A program made the translations under genes and the position numbers. Below are positions 9,408-19,008 of a DNA stretch of 64,000 nt, in pieces. The notes under the pieces are model-generated. The model was not told the DNA's origin, did no database searches, and saw only the letters and a list, made by a program, of their open reading frames with translations. The stretch's first letter is position 1. Every line of letters starts with the position of its first letter. Origin of the DNA: MPNP01 sp026709725 (GTDB lineage: Bacteria; Pseudomonadota; Alphaproteobacteria; Rhodobacterales; Rhodobacteraceae). The stretch covers positions 434,001 through 498,000 of the forward strand of contig OZ241384.1 in NCBI GenBank assembly GCA_965200805.1, in the 5' to 3' direction.

Positions 9408-12400
9408 TCATTCAAACTCGAGCAGGAGATCCTTTGCGTCGACAAGTGAACCTGGCCGCACATGGACGGTCTTGATAACCCCCGACCGGTCCGCATGCAG
9501 GCTGGTCTCCATCTTCATCGCCTCAATCGTCACAAGAAGATCACCGTTCTTGACCGTGGTGCCGGGGACAGCACTGACCTGCGCGACCATACCCGGCATG
9601 GGAGCACCAAGATGGTCAGGATTGCCTTCGGTCGCCTTGAGGAGCGTGGTTGTCGCTGTGGCGGATGATCGGTCCTTGACACGGATCACGCGAGACTGGC
9701 CGTTGAGTTCAAAGAACACACGCACAGAGCCGTCCGCATGCGCCTCACCGATGGCCTGCAAACTGATCTCCAGTGTGACACCCGGATCAATTTCGACAGA
9801 AATCTCCTGACCCGGCTCCATGCCATAGAAAAAGACATCGGTCGGCAGAGCGCGCACAGGACCGTAGCGATGATGACGATTGATATAATCCTCAAAGACA
9901 CGTGGATACATCAGAAAGCCGCAGAGATCCTCATCGTCCACGTCATAGCCATCAAGGATCTGGCCTGCTTCCATACGTCTGGCCTCAAGATCAATCGGTT
10001 CAAGGGTCAGGCCCGGACGGGTGGTGAGCGGTGTCTCATCCCTGAGAATCTTTTTTTGAATGGCCGGGGGCCAGCCACTCGGCGGCTGCCCGAGATTGCC
10101 CATCATCATGTCGATAACACTGTCAGGGAAAGACATTTCAAAGTCGGGGTCAGCCACCTGATCAACCGTGAGATCCTGGGCAACCATCATGAGAGCCATA
10201 TCACCGACAACTTTCGATGTCGGAGTGACCTTGACGATGTCGCCGAACATCGCATTGACCTCAGCATAGGCAACTGCAACCTCCTGCCAGCGATCACTCA
10301 GTCCCATTGAATGGGCCTGGGCCTTGAGATTGGTGAACTGTCCACCGGGCATTTCGTGCAGATAGACCTCTGATGATGGAGCCTGCAGACCGGACTCAAA
10401 GGCCGCATAGTATGCGCGTACATGTTCCCAGTAATCGGAGAGTTCCCGCAGCCGGCCAGAATCAAAGCCCGTTGCTCTTGGGGTCTGTTCCAGCATGGCA
10501 ACGACCGTGCCGAATGTTGGCTGGGAGGTATTTCCCGAGAGGGCATCCATCGCACAATCGACGGCATCGACGCCGGCCTCAGCTGCCGCAAGGACTGAAG
10601 CGCACCCAAGCCCTGATGTGTCATGAGTGTGAAAATGAATCGGCATGCGGACCTCGGCCTTGAGAGCCTCAATCAGAACCGTGGCAGCGCGCGGCTTGAG
10701 AAGACCGGCCATATCCTTGATCGCCAGGATATGGCAGCCAGCGGTTTCGAGTTCGCGGGCCATCGTCAGGTAGTAATCGAGATTGTACTGCGATCGATTG
10801 CGGTCGAAGAGATCGCCTGTGTAGCAGATGGCCGCTTCACAGAGTCTGCCCGATGCAAGGGTCGCATCCATCGCCACACGCATGTTCTCGACCCAGTTCA
10901 GCGGGTCAAATATCCGGAAGATATCAATGCCCTTGCGGGCAGCGGTTGCAACGAAGAATTCTACAACATTGTCCGGGTAGTTGGTGTACCCCACACCATT
11001 GGAGGCCCGGAGCAGCATCTGCAGACAGTGGTTTGGCATGCGTTCACGAAGATCACGCAGCCGTTGCCAGGGACATTCCTCAAGAAATCGATAGGCCACA
11101 TCAAACGTTGCACCGCCCCAGCATTCGACCGAAAAAAGTTCAGGCAGAAGGGCTGCGTAGGCCGGTGCAACTCGGATCATGTCCAGTGAACGCATCCGCG
11201 TTGCGAGCAATGACTGGTGTGCATCGCGCATTGTTGTATCGGTCACAAGAACGCGCTCCTCGGATCGCATCCACGCAACAAACCCATCCGGCCCCCTGTC
11301 GACAAGAATTTGCCGGGTTCCACCCGCCGGCCTGGTTCCCTCAAGAGAGGGCGGGCGCGGGATTTTCGGGCGGGCCGGATGACGGTGCGGCCGGTCCAGT
11401 GTCTCGGCATGACCATTGACCGTCACATCGGCAATATAGGTCAGGAGGCGGGTTGCCCGGTCACGGCGTTCATGGAACGCAAAAAGTTCAGGCGTTTCAT
11501 CAATGAACATGGTATGGTACCGGAGTTCACGAAAATCCGGATGCTTGAGGAGATTCTCGACAAATGCGATATTGGTCGACACTCCCCGAATGCGGAATTC
11601 GCGAAGAGCCCGGTCCATCCGCGCGATTGCAGCCTCGGCGGTCGGGGCCCATGCCGTGACCTTCTCCAGCAGCGAATCGTAGTAGCGTGTGATGACAGCA
11701 CCGGAATAGGCCGTTCCGCCATCAAGCCGGATGCCCATGCCTGTGGCTCCGCGATACGCCGTGATTCGACCGTAATCGGGGATGAAGTTGTTCTGTGGAT
11801 CCTCAGTCGTGATGCGACACTGAATCGCATGACCGGTGAGCTTGACATCATCCTGGGACGGGGTGCCGGTGGCTTCCGCAAGCGTTCGGCCTTCGGCAAT
11901 CAGGATCTGGGCCCGGACAATATCAATCCCCGTCACTTCCTCGGTGACCGTATGTTCAACCTGGATACGCGGATTGACCTCAATGAAGTAGAACCGGTCA
12001 TCAGCCATATCAAGCAGAAACTCAACAGTCCCCGCACATTCATAACCCACTTCCCGGGCAATGGCGGTCCCAAGACGGCAAACCTCTGCCCGCTGCCGGG
12101 GCGTCAGATACGGCGCGGGAGCCCGCTCCACAACCTTCTGATTGCGGCGCTGAACCGAACAGTCCCGTTCCCAGAGATGGTATATTGACCCGTGACAATC
12201 ACCGAGAATCTGGACCTCGACATGCCGGGCCCGCCTGATCATCTTTTCGAGATACCCCTCGCCGTTACCGAAGGCCGCCTCCGCTTCCCGCTGGCCCTCG
12301 CGGATCTTGCTCTCGAGCTCATCGGCCCCCTTGATGGTCCGCATGCCACGGCCTCCACCACCCCAGGAAGCCTTGAGCATCAGGGGGTAACCGATCGCTT

Positions 12401-12869
12401 CTGCTTCTCTCCGGGCCGTATCCATGTCTTCACTCAGGACATCGGTTGCAGGGATGACCGGCACACCCGCCGCGATCGCCACCCTGCGGGCCGAAGCCTT
12501 GTCACCAACGGCGCGCATGGTTGCGGCGCTCGGGCCGATAAATGCAATGCCCGCCTCTGTGCATGCATCAACAAAGTCGGGATTCTCCGAAAGAAGGCCA
12601 TAGCCGGGATGGATGGCATCAGCTTTGGCATGACGGGCAACACGAATGATCTCATCAATCGATAGATAGGCCGCGACCGGGCCCAGACCATCCCCGATCT
12701 TGTAGGCCTCATCAGACTTGTAGCGGTGCAGGCTTAATTTATCCTCTTCAGCGTAGACCGCCACTGTCCGGATGTCGAGTTCATTTGCCGCCCGCAGGAC
12801 CCGAATGGCGATCTCGCTGCGATTCGCAACGAGCAGCTTCTGTATCTTGCGCGGTGGACTCTTCATCAT
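9408..12869 (-). CDS. pyc: Pyruvate carboxylase
   Basis: 1153 residues, the normal length of the single-chain enzyme that makes oxaloacetate from pyruvate and bicarbonate using ATP and biotin. The biotin carboxylase part (about 1-460) shows KASWGGGGRGM and FIEVNPRIQVEHTVTEE. The carboxyltransferase barrel (about 540-820) starts VTDTTMRDAHQSLLATR. The C-terminal biotinyl domain has AMKMET with the biotinylated Lys near residue 1119. Two ATGs stand in tandem at the start (12869 and 12866). It lies downstream of the F1 ATP synthase genes on the same strand, 161 bp from atpC, so it may have its own promoter. Confidence 0.97.
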   Translation of the reverse strand: MMKSPPRKIQKLLVANRSEIAIRVLRAANELDIRTVAVYAEEDKLSLHRYKSDEAYKIGDGLGPVAAYLSIDEIIRVARHAKADAIHPGYGLLSENPDFVDACTEAGIAFIGPSAATMRAVGDKASARRVAIAAGVPVIPATDVLSEDMDTARREAEAIGYPLMLKASWGGGGRGMRTIKGADELESKIREGQREAEAAFGNGEGYLEKMIRRARHVEVQILGDCHGSIYHLWERDCSVQRRNQKVVERAPAPYLTPRQRAEVCRLGTAIAREVGYECAGTVEFLLDMADDRFYFIEVNPRIQVEHTVTEEVTGIDIVRAQILIAEGRTLAEATGTPSQDDVKLTGHAIQCRITTEDPQNNFIPDYGRITAYRGATGMGIRLDGGTAYSGAVITRYYDSLLEKVTAWAPTAEAAIARMDRALREFRIRGVSTNIAFVENLLKHPDFRELRYHTMFIDETPELFAFHERRDRATRLLTYIADVTVNGHAETLDRPHRHPARPKIPRPPSLEGTRPAGGTRQILVDRGPDGFVAWMRSEERVLVTDTTMRDAHQSLLATRMRSLDMIRVAPAYAALLPELFSVECWGGATFDVAYRFLEECPWQRLRDLRERMPNHCLQMLLRASNGVGYTNYPDNVVEFFVATAARKGIDIFRIFDPLNWVENMRVAMDATLASGRLCEAAICYTGDLFDRNRSQYNLDYYLTMARELETAGCHILAIKDMAGLLKPRAATVLIEALKAEVRMPIHFHTHDTSGLGCASVLAAAEAGVDAVDCAMDALSGNTSQPTFGTVVAMLEQTPRATGFDSGRLRELSDYWEHVRAYYAAFESGLQAPSSEVYLHEMPGGQFTNLKAQAHSMGLSDRWQEVAVAYAEVNAMFGDIVKVTPTSKVVGDMALMMVAQDLTVDQVADPDFEMSFPDSVIDMMMGNLGQPPSGWPPAIQKKILRDETPLTTRPGLTLEPIDLEARRMEAGQILDGYDVDDEDLCGFLMYPRVFEDYINRHHRYGPVRALPTDVFFYGMEPGQEISVEIDPGVTLEISLQAIGEAHADGSVRVFFELNGQSRVIRVKDRSSATATTTLLKATEGNPDHLGAPMPGMVAQVSAVPGTTVKNGDLLVTIEAMKMETSLHADRSGVIKTVHVRPGSLVDAKDLLLEFE

Positions 12870-13030
12870 GGGGTGACGCTTTCAACAGCACCGGGTCGCC
12901 ACCGGAAGACAGGCAACGAGCAGGGGCGACAGGGGAAACAGTGGCAGTCCAGCAGCCCCGCATCTCCCGAGAGGAACATGGTGTGGCAGCAGGGGAAAGG
13001 ACACGACTGACGGGAGGACGACACCGCTGA

Positions 13031-13420
13031 CTAAAGATCAAGTCGGCTTCCGGTCGCAACGAGACGTGCATGATAGCGGGAGAGGGCGTCTTTGCGTGAC
13101 CCTTCTGCCGCCTCTGCAAGTGCCGCCGCAGAACCAATCATCGCAGTCATGATCTCATGATCAACCTCGTCCTGATCAAAGGCCTGTTCTGCCAGGACCG
13201 TAAGGCTTGTGCCGGTGATTTCGGCTGTACCCCCCGAGATGACGAATCGATGGGTTTCCCCATCGGTCGACGCAACGGTCAGAATGCCCGGACAGAGTGC
13301 GGTCAGGACTGGCGCATGATCGGGCATCACCGTCATATCACCCTCGCTGCCGGGCAGTTCGGCGGATGCGGCGGCAAGTGATGCCAGCGCACGCTCGGGA
13401 GAAACCAGGTCAAACTGCAT
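13031..13420 (-). CDS. atpC: ATP synthase F1 epsilon subunit
   Basis: 129 residues starting MQFDLVSPER, the usual epsilon N-terminus; the frame is open 24 codons further upstream but these overlap atpD and look non-coding. The beta-sandwich part includes GSEGDMTVMPDHAPVLT, and the C-terminal helices are present. It is the central-stalk subunit that also inhibits ATP hydrolysis. Last gene of the F1 cluster, 13 bp after atpD. Confidence 0.95.
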   Translation of the reverse strand: MQFDLVSPERALASLAAASAELPGSEGDMTVMPDHAPVLTALCPGILTVASTDGETHRFVISGGTAEITGTSLTVLAEQAFDQDEVDHEIMTAMIGSAAALAEAAEGSRKDALSRYHARLVATGSRLDL

Positions 13421-13433
13421 CGCTGTGTCCTTC

Positions 13434-14903
13434 TCAAGCCAGTTCGGCTGCGAGTTCCTGGGCCTTGCGGGATACGTCCTCAATACCTCCAACCATATAG
13501 AAGGCGGCTTCAGGATACTGATCGCACTTGCCCTCGACCACCTGCCGGAAACTTTCGATGGTGTCGCTCAGCTCGACCTGGATCCCGGGGGAGCCGGTAA
13601 AGACCTCAGCCACATCAAATGGCTGCGAGAGGAAGCGCTGGATCTTGCGGGCCCGTGCTACGGTAATCTTGTCCTCTTCCGACAGCTCATCCATGCCGAG
13701 AATGGCAATGATATCCTGCAGGGACTTGTAGCGTTGCAGAATTCCCTGCACATCACGGGCAACCTGATAGTGTCCCTCACCCACAACCGCCGGGTCCAGA
13801 ATCCGCGATGTTGAATCGAGAGGATCAACCGCCGGATAGATGCCCAGTTCGGAGATCTGGCGCGAGAGCACCGTCGTGGCATCAAGATGAGCAAACGATG
13901 TTGCCGGTGCCGGGTCCGTGAGATCGTCAGCCGGCACATAAATCGCCTGCACTGAAGTAATCGACCCGGCCCGTGTTGATGTGATTCGCTCCTGCAGGGC
14001 CCCCATATCGGTCGCAAGAGTCGGCTGGTAGCCCACGGCTGACGGAATCCGGCCAAGCAGGGCCGAGACCTCTGAGCCGGCCTGGGTAAACCGGAAGATG
14101 TTGTCGACAAAGAACAGAACATCGGTTCCGGACTGGTCACGGAACTGTTCGGCAAGCGTGAGGCCCGTCAGGCCGACACGGGCCCTGGCACCGGGCGGCT
14201 CATTCATCTGCCCATAGACCAGAGACACTTTGGACCGGGTGAGGTCATCAATGTTGATGACACCCGATTCAATGAATTCGTGATAGAGATCATTGCCCTC
14301 GCGGGTGCGTTCGCCGACCCCGGCGAAAACCGAAAACCCGGCATGCACCTTGGCGATATTGTTGATCAGTTCCTGGATAAGCACCGTCTTGCCGACCCCG
14401 GCCCCACCAAAGAGGCCAATCTTGCCGCCCTTCGCATAGGGAGCAAGGAGATCGATCACCTTGATGCCGGTCTCGAGAACTTCGGTTTCGGTCGACTGTT
14501 CGGAGTACTCGGGTGCCGGCTGGTGGATCGCCCTGGCTTCAGCCGATTTGACAGGCCCTCTCTCATCGATGGCTTCGCCGACAACATTGATGATGCGGCC
14601 GAGGGTTTCATTGCCAACCGGGACCGTGATCGGCCCGCCGGTGTCCGTCACGGGCTGGCCGCGGATCAGACCCTCGGACGAGTCCATGGCAATCGTGCGG
14701 ACAGTGCTTTCACCAAGGTGCTGCGCCACCTCGAGGACGAGACGCCTGCCCTGGTTCTCAGTCTCAAGAGCATTGAGAATCTCGGGCAGGTGGTTGGTAA
14801 ACTGGACATCCACAACCGCACCGATCACCTGGGTGACCTGGCCCTGCGCATCAGATGGATCGGCCTTCATGTCGGATGGACTCGTTTCAGCAAGTGTATT
14901 CAT
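13434..14903 (-). CDS. atpD: ATP synthase F1 beta subunit
   Basis: 489 residues from the ATG at 14903, which has a CGGAGAT ribosome site; the longer reading upstream overlaps the end of atpG and is not supported. The P-loop is GGAGVGKTVLIQELI and the catalytic region is GVGERTREGNDLYHE. The SALLGRIPSAVGYQPTLA and ALQERITSTRAGSITSVQA passages are conserved in all beta subunits. This is the catalytic subunit of the F1 head at the inner membrane. A 20-residue N-terminal extension (NTLAETSPSDMKADPSDAQG) precedes the conserved QVTQVIGAVVDVQF. Confidence 0.97.
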   Translation of the reverse strand: MNTLAETSPSDMKADPSDAQGQVTQVIGAVVDVQFTNHLPEILNALETENQGRRLVLEVAQHLGESTVRTIAMDSSEGLIRGQPVTDTGGPITVPVGNETLGRIINVVGEAIDERGPVKSAEARAIHQPAPEYSEQSTETEVLETGIKVIDLLAPYAKGGKIGLFGGAGVGKTVLIQELINNIAKVHAGFSVFAGVGERTREGNDLYHEFIESGVINIDDLTRSKVSLVYGQMNEPPGARARVGLTGLTLAEQFRDQSGTDVLFFVDNIFRFTQAGSEVSALLGRIPSAVGYQPTLATDMGALQERITSTRAGSITSVQAIYVPADDLTDPAPATSFAHLDATTVLSRQISELGIYPAVDPLDSTSRILDPAVVGEGHYQVARDVQGILQRYKSLQDIIAILGMDELSEEDKITVARARKIQRFLSQPFDVAEVFTGSPGIQVELSDTIESFRQVVEGKCDQYPEAAFYMVGGIEDVSRKAQELAAELA

Positions 14904-14919
14904 GCATATCTCCGTGATC

Positions 14920-15801
14920 TCAGAGTGCTTCAGCACCCGAAATGATTTCAATGAGTTCCTTTGTGATCGCTGCCTGTCGCGAACGATTGTACACGATGGT
15001 CAGCTTGTCAATCATCTCCCCGGCATTGCGTGTGGCATTGTCCATGGCCGACATGCGTGCCCCCTGCTCCGATGCTGAATTCTCCAGCAGAGCCGTGAAG
15101 ATCTGGTTGGCGATCGCCCTTGGCACCAGCTCGGCAAGGATCTCGTCCTCTCCCGGCTCATACTCGTAGCAGCGGGATTCGGTGCCCGTGTCGTTGGCTG
15201 GCGCGTCGACCCTGGCCGGAATCAGCTGCATGGCTGTAGGCATCTGGGAAATCACTGACCTGAATCGGCTGAAGAACACCGTCCCCACATCGAATTCACC
15301 CGCTTCAAAACGCCGCATGACATCTTCTGCGATCTTCTGGGCGATGTCATAAGTGATTGCGCGATATCCCGAGAGATCGACGTGATCGATGACGAGATCG
15401 CTGCAGTCACGCTTCAGTTGCTCACGACCCTTCTTGCCGATCGTAATGATTTTCACCGTCTTGCCATCCGACCGCAGCTGGCGGAGATGACTTCGGACCA
15501 GCCTGACAATGGAGGAATTGAATCCACCGCAGAGACCCCGTTCAGATGTCGCGGCGATCAGGAGATGGATCTGATCCTGTCCGGTCCCGATGAGTGCGGG
15601 CGGAGCACTTCCTGAACCGGCAGCACCGGCGGAAAGATTGGCCATGATGGCGTTGAGGTGTTCAGCATACGGGCGGGCCGACTCGGCCGCCTCCTGAGCA
15701 CGGCGCAGTTTGGCAGCGGCAACCATCTGCATGGCCCTCGTGATCTTCCGTGTGGATTTGACAGTCTCAATCCTGAGTTTGAGATCCTTGAGGCTGGGCA
15801 T
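14920..15801 (-). CDS. atpG: ATP synthase F1 gamma subunit
   Basis: 293 residues, normal length. Typical start MPSLKDLKLRIETVKSTRKI, then TRAMQMVAAAKLRRAQ. The conserved SERGLCGGFNSSIVR segment follows, and the C-terminal helix ends TKELIEIISGAEAL. It is the rotating shaft inside the alpha3beta3 head. It lies 55 bp after atpA and 16 bp before atpD in the same direction. Confidence 0.96.
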   Translation of the reverse strand: MPSLKDLKLRIETVKSTRKITRAMQMVAAAKLRRAQEAAESARPYAEHLNAIMANLSAGAAGSGSAPPALIGTGQDQIHLLIAATSERGLCGGFNSSIVRLVRSHLRQLRSDGKTVKIITIGKKGREQLKRDCSDLVIDHVDLSGYRAITYDIAQKIAEDVMRRFEAGEFDVGTVFFSRFRSVISQMPTAMQLIPARVDAPANDTGTESRCYEYEPGEDEILAELVPRAIANQIFTALLENSASEQGARMSAMDNATRNAGEMIDKLTIVYNRSRQAAITKELIEIISGAEAL

Positions 15802-15856
15802 TCAGCGATTCCTCTGGTAACCCTCGGGAGAGGTTTGGCCTTGAGAGCGTGTCCGG

Positions 15857-17395
15857 TCAGGAAAAGTTCTTGGCATAGGCCTCGACGGCAGCCTTGATCG
15901 CATCGTCAAGTTCACCCTCAACCTTGCGGTCATTGGTTGTTATATCATCAAGCAGTTCCCGGCAGTTTGCCCGGAGATGATTGACGAGGCCGCTCTCGAA
16001 ACGGACAACATCACCAATGTCCAGACTGTCGAGATAGCCGCGCGTCCCGGCAAAGATGACACAGACGATCTCGGCATTGGTCAGCGGCGCGTACTGAGGC
16101 TGTTTCATCATCTCCATCAGCCGGGCACCCCGGTTCAGCAACCGTTGCGTTGCAGCATCAAGATCTGAGCCAAACTGGGCAAAGGCAGCCATTTCACGAT
16201 ACTGCGCCAGCTCGAGTTTCACGCGCCCTGCCACAGACTTCATTGCCGCTGTCTGCGCCGATGACCCCACCCGCGAAACACTGAGACCTGTGTTCACTGC
16301 AGGACGGATGCCCTGGTAAAACAATTCCGTCTCGAGGAAGATCTGCCCATCCGTGATCGAAATCACATTGGTTGGAATATAAGCCGACAGATCACCGGCC
16401 TGGGTCTCAATAATCGGCAGGGCCGTCAGCGAACCGGATTTGAAATCGGCATTGAGTTTCGCAGCCCGCTCCAGAAGACGGGAGTGCAGATAGAACACAT
16501 CACCGGGATAGGCTTCGCGACCCGGCGGTCGGCGGAGGAGAAGCGACATCTGCCGATAGGCAACCGCCTGTTTCGAGAGATCGTCATAGATGATGAGCGC
16601 GTGCCGGCCATTGTCACGGAAGTTCTCTGCCATCGCTGTTGCAGAATAGGGTGCAAGAAACTGCATCGGCGCCGGATCCGAGGCTGTTGCGGCAACCACA
16701 ATCGTGTAATCAAGCGCATCATTCTCCTCCAGCCGCCGCACGAGCTGGGCGACGGTTGAGCGCTTCTGGCCAATCGCGACATAGATGCAGTAGAGTTTCT
16801 TTGATTCATCATCACCGGCAGCATCATTGTAGGATTTCTGGTTCAGGATCGTATCAAGCACCAGTGCGGTCTTGCCGGTTTGACGATCCCCGATGATCAG
16901 TTCCCGCTGCCCCCGACCAATCGGAATCATGGCATCAACCGATTTCAGACCTGTTGCCATAGGCTCATGCACCGACTGGCGAGGGATAATCCCGGGGGCC
17001 TTGACATCGGCAACAGAACGCGCCGTCGTCGCAACGGGTCCCTTGTTGTCAATCGGATTCCCAAGCGCATCAACGACCCGGCCAAGCAGGGCATCACCGA
17101 CCGGCACATCAACGATGGCCTCGGTTCGCTTGACCGTATCACCCTCCTTGATGTTGCGATCATCACCGAAAATGACAATCCCGACATTGTCAACCTCCAG
17201 ATTGAGGGCCATGCCCCGAATGCCGCCGGGAAACTCGACCATCTCACCGGCCTGAATGTTGTCAAGTCCGAAAACCCGGGCAATGCCGTCCCCAACACTC
17301 AGAACACGACCAATTTCCGCAACTTCGGCCTCCTGACCGAAATTGCGAATCTGATCCTTCAGAATGGAGGAGATTTCAGCAGCTTGTATCGCCAT
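15857..17395 (-). CDS. atpA: ATP synthase F1 alpha subunit
   Basis: 512 residues from ATG at 17395; a TTG one codon earlier is open too, but the GCGAGG ribosome site fits the ATG. The P-loop is GDRQTGKTALVLDTI. Other conserved parts are YCIYVAIGQKRSTVAQ, LLLRRPPGREAYPGDVFYLHSRLLERAAK and ISVSRVGSSAQ-like LSVSRVGSSAQTAAMK. It is the non-catalytic nucleotide-binding subunit of the F1 head. Only three bases separate its ATG from the atpH stop codon. Confidence 0.97.
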   Translation of the reverse strand: MAIQAAEISSILKDQIRNFGQEAEVAEIGRVLSVGDGIARVFGLDNIQAGEMVEFPGGIRGMALNLEVDNVGIVIFGDDRNIKEGDTVKRTEAIVDVPVGDALLGRVVDALGNPIDNKGPVATTARSVADVKAPGIIPRQSVHEPMATGLKSVDAMIPIGRGQRELIIGDRQTGKTALVLDTILNQKSYNDAAGDDESKKLYCIYVAIGQKRSTVAQLVRRLEENDALDYTIVVAATASDPAPMQFLAPYSATAMAENFRDNGRHALIIYDDLSKQAVAYRQMSLLLRRPPGREAYPGDVFYLHSRLLERAAKLNADFKSGSLTALPIIETQAGDLSAYIPTNVISITDGQIFLETELFYQGIRPAVNTGLSVSRVGSSAQTAAMKSVAGRVKLELAQYREMAAFAQFGSDLDAATQRLLNRGARLMEMMKQPQYAPLTNAEIVCVIFAGTRGYLDSLDIGDVVRFESGLVNHLRANCRELLDDITTNDRKVEGELDDAIKAAVEAYAKNFS

Positions 17396-17398
17396 CAA

Positions 17399-17956
17399 TT
17401 AAACCTCGCGTAAACCCTGTCTCATTGTGGTTAATTTCGTCCGCAGAGAGTTGTCCACGAGCCGGGAGCCCAGCCGAACAACCAGTCCGCTGATCACACC
17501 CGGATCAACCCTGACTGTCAATCGGACATCCTTGCCGGTCTTGCGGCGCAGAACATCTCCGAGACGCTGCAGGTCATCCTCTTCAAGCGGATCTGCTGAG
17601 AGAACCTCAGCCGTTGTCACACCGTTTGCCTCGTCAATCATGGCATCGAGCCGGTCCATGAATTGCGGCAGGGTGAAGAGGCGGCGCTTGCTGGCCATCA
17701 GGGCCAGTGTGTTGGTCATCACTGTGCTCAGTCCAAGATGTTCTGCGACACCCTGAATCGCTCGGGTCGCCTCATCCCGCGTGTAGATGGGGGAGCGGAT
17801 CAGGGTCTGCAGGTCCGGGCTGCCCCGGAAGGCCTCCCGGATGCGCTCCACATCACCGGACAGGACCGCCAGTCCCCCATCCTCGCGTGCCAGATCAAAG
17901 ATCGCCTGTGCATACCGGGATGCGATGCCGGATGACAATGACACATTCTGCGACAC
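17399..17956 (-). CDS. atpH: ATP synthase F1 delta subunit
   Basis: 185 residues using GTG at 17956, which has GAGG eight bases upstream and gives VSQNVSLSSGIASRYAQAIFDLA, matching the family N-terminus. Another GTG at 17968 would add four residues but has no ribosome site. The C-terminal part LRRKTGKDVRLTVRVDPGVISGLVVRLGSRLVDNSLRTKL is split across the conserved delta motif GGxxxxxGxxxxDxS. The subunit joins F1 to the peripheral stalk. First gene of the F1 cluster; no F0 genes are in the window, as usual for alphaproteobacteria, where F0 is a separate operon. Confidence 0.94.
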   Translation of the reverse strand: MSQNVSLSSGIASRYAQAIFDLAREDGGLAVLSGDVERIREAFRGSPDLQTLIRSPIYTRDEATRAIQGVAEHLGLSTVMTNTLALMASKRRLFTLPQFMDRLDAMIDEANGVTTAEVLSADPLEEDDLQRLGDVLRRKTGKDVRLTVRVDPGVISGLVVRLGSRLVDNSLRTKLTTMRQGLREV

Positions 17957-18123
17957 TCTGAACCTCACATGCGTTCACGATGGGATGGGTGTGCCAAAAG
18001 ACCCCTTCCGGCGACAGTGGTGTCAGATAACAGAGGCCGGACATCTTGACAATACGGCTTCCCGCGCCCGGCGACGTCAATCATGCCGGCGCATCGGACC
18101 CTCCTCCGGCAGCAGGGCCTCAG

Positions 18124-18153
18124 ATGTCCCTGATCCAACCGGATCAGGGACAT
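18124..18153. terminator. Perfect 13-bp hairpin between methyltransferase and atp genes
   Basis: ATGTCCCTGATCC, a four-base loop AACC, then GGATCAGGGACAT: a perfect 13-bp stem. It lies 47 bp past the end of the minus-strand methyltransferase gene and about 170 bp before atpH. No run of T follows on either strand, so it is not a textbook intrinsic terminator. Ending the methyltransferase transcript or protecting RNA ends are both possible. Confidence 0.5.
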
Positions 18154-18199
18154 CCTGCGGTGGAAAACCCGAATCAGGGCCCGGATCCGCATCCATGCA

Positions 18200-18985
18200 T
18201 CAGGATCGACTGCGTCCCGAAGCCGGCCCCGGTTCAGCAATACCATGCCCCTGCAGGGAAGCCAGTTTGGATTTGACAGTTTCCCCAATGCCGCTGCGGT
18301 GGGTAGAGAAGACCCGCTTTCGGGCCATGAGCAAATGAATGCCCGCCGCATAGCCGATCGGCATGTGGCGGGCAACCCGATCAATGGTGGGTGCCATCCT
18401 GCCAACCGTGGCCCTTGGTCCCGGAGGTCCGAAGAGGGCCGCGGCACGGCTTATGGGCTCAAGGCGGCATTCCTGCATGAGCGATTCAATCTGGGATGAT
18501 GAATACGGTCGACCAAAACCGAACGGCGTACTGTCACGCCGTGCCCAGAAACCGGCACGATTGGGCACGATGACCAGGACGACACCTTCCGGTGCCAGGG
18601 TGCGCCAGCATTCCGAGAGCAGGGTGGAGGCATGCGAACAGGTCTCAAGACCGTGCAGGATAACACAAAGCTCAAGACTGCTTGTCGGAAGGGGCCAGTG
18701 TGCATCCGATGATTCGACGACAACGTTTCCCCGCTTGCCGATCCAGGGCTCGGCACCCTGGCTGTCGGGCATCAGGTAGACAGTCCGATAGGAATCCGCC
18801 AACCATGAATCGAGCGGACACGCATAGCCATAACCGAGAATTGTCCGGCCCCTGATATCGGGCCAGAAGTTTCGAATGTGATTGAGCAGGACCCCCTGAA
18901 CATAGCGACCGAGATCGGTCTGATGATAAAATCGGTTGAGGTTCCGGATTTGCGGGTGCATTGAATCATCAAGGGGGGTATTCAT
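18200..18985 (-). CDS. SAM-dependent methyltransferase (class I)
   Basis: 261 residues. The region RTILGYGYACPLDSWLA corresponds to the SAM-binding glycine motif, though the usual DxGCG pattern is altered. SLELCVILHGLETC and ECWRTLAPEGVVLVIVPNRAG match motifs following strands 4 and 5 of the class I fold. The product begins 23 bp from the divergent gloB start. Such a methyltransferase beside gloB is a common alphaproteobacterial pair. Substrate unknown. Confidence 0.85.
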   Translation of the reverse strand: MNTPLDDSMHPQIRNLNRFYHQTDLGRYVQGVLLNHIRNFWPDIRGRTILGYGYACPLDSWLADSYRTVYLMPDSQGAEPWIGKRGNVVVESSDAHWPLPTSSLELCVILHGLETCSHASTLLSECWRTLAPEGVVLVIVPNRAGFWARRDSTPFGFGRPYSSSQIESLMQECRLEPISRAAALFGPPGPRATVGRMAPTIDRVARHMPIGYAAGIHLLMARKRVFSTHRSGIGETVKSKLASLQGHGIAEPGPASGRSRS

Positions 18986-19008
18986 GATCAGTCACCAACC
19001 ACAGTAAA

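Noticed and set aside
10623..12188. Several 150-320-codon plus-strand frames opposite pyruvate carboxylase
   Set aside because: Shadows of a well-identified enzyme; no family resemblance.
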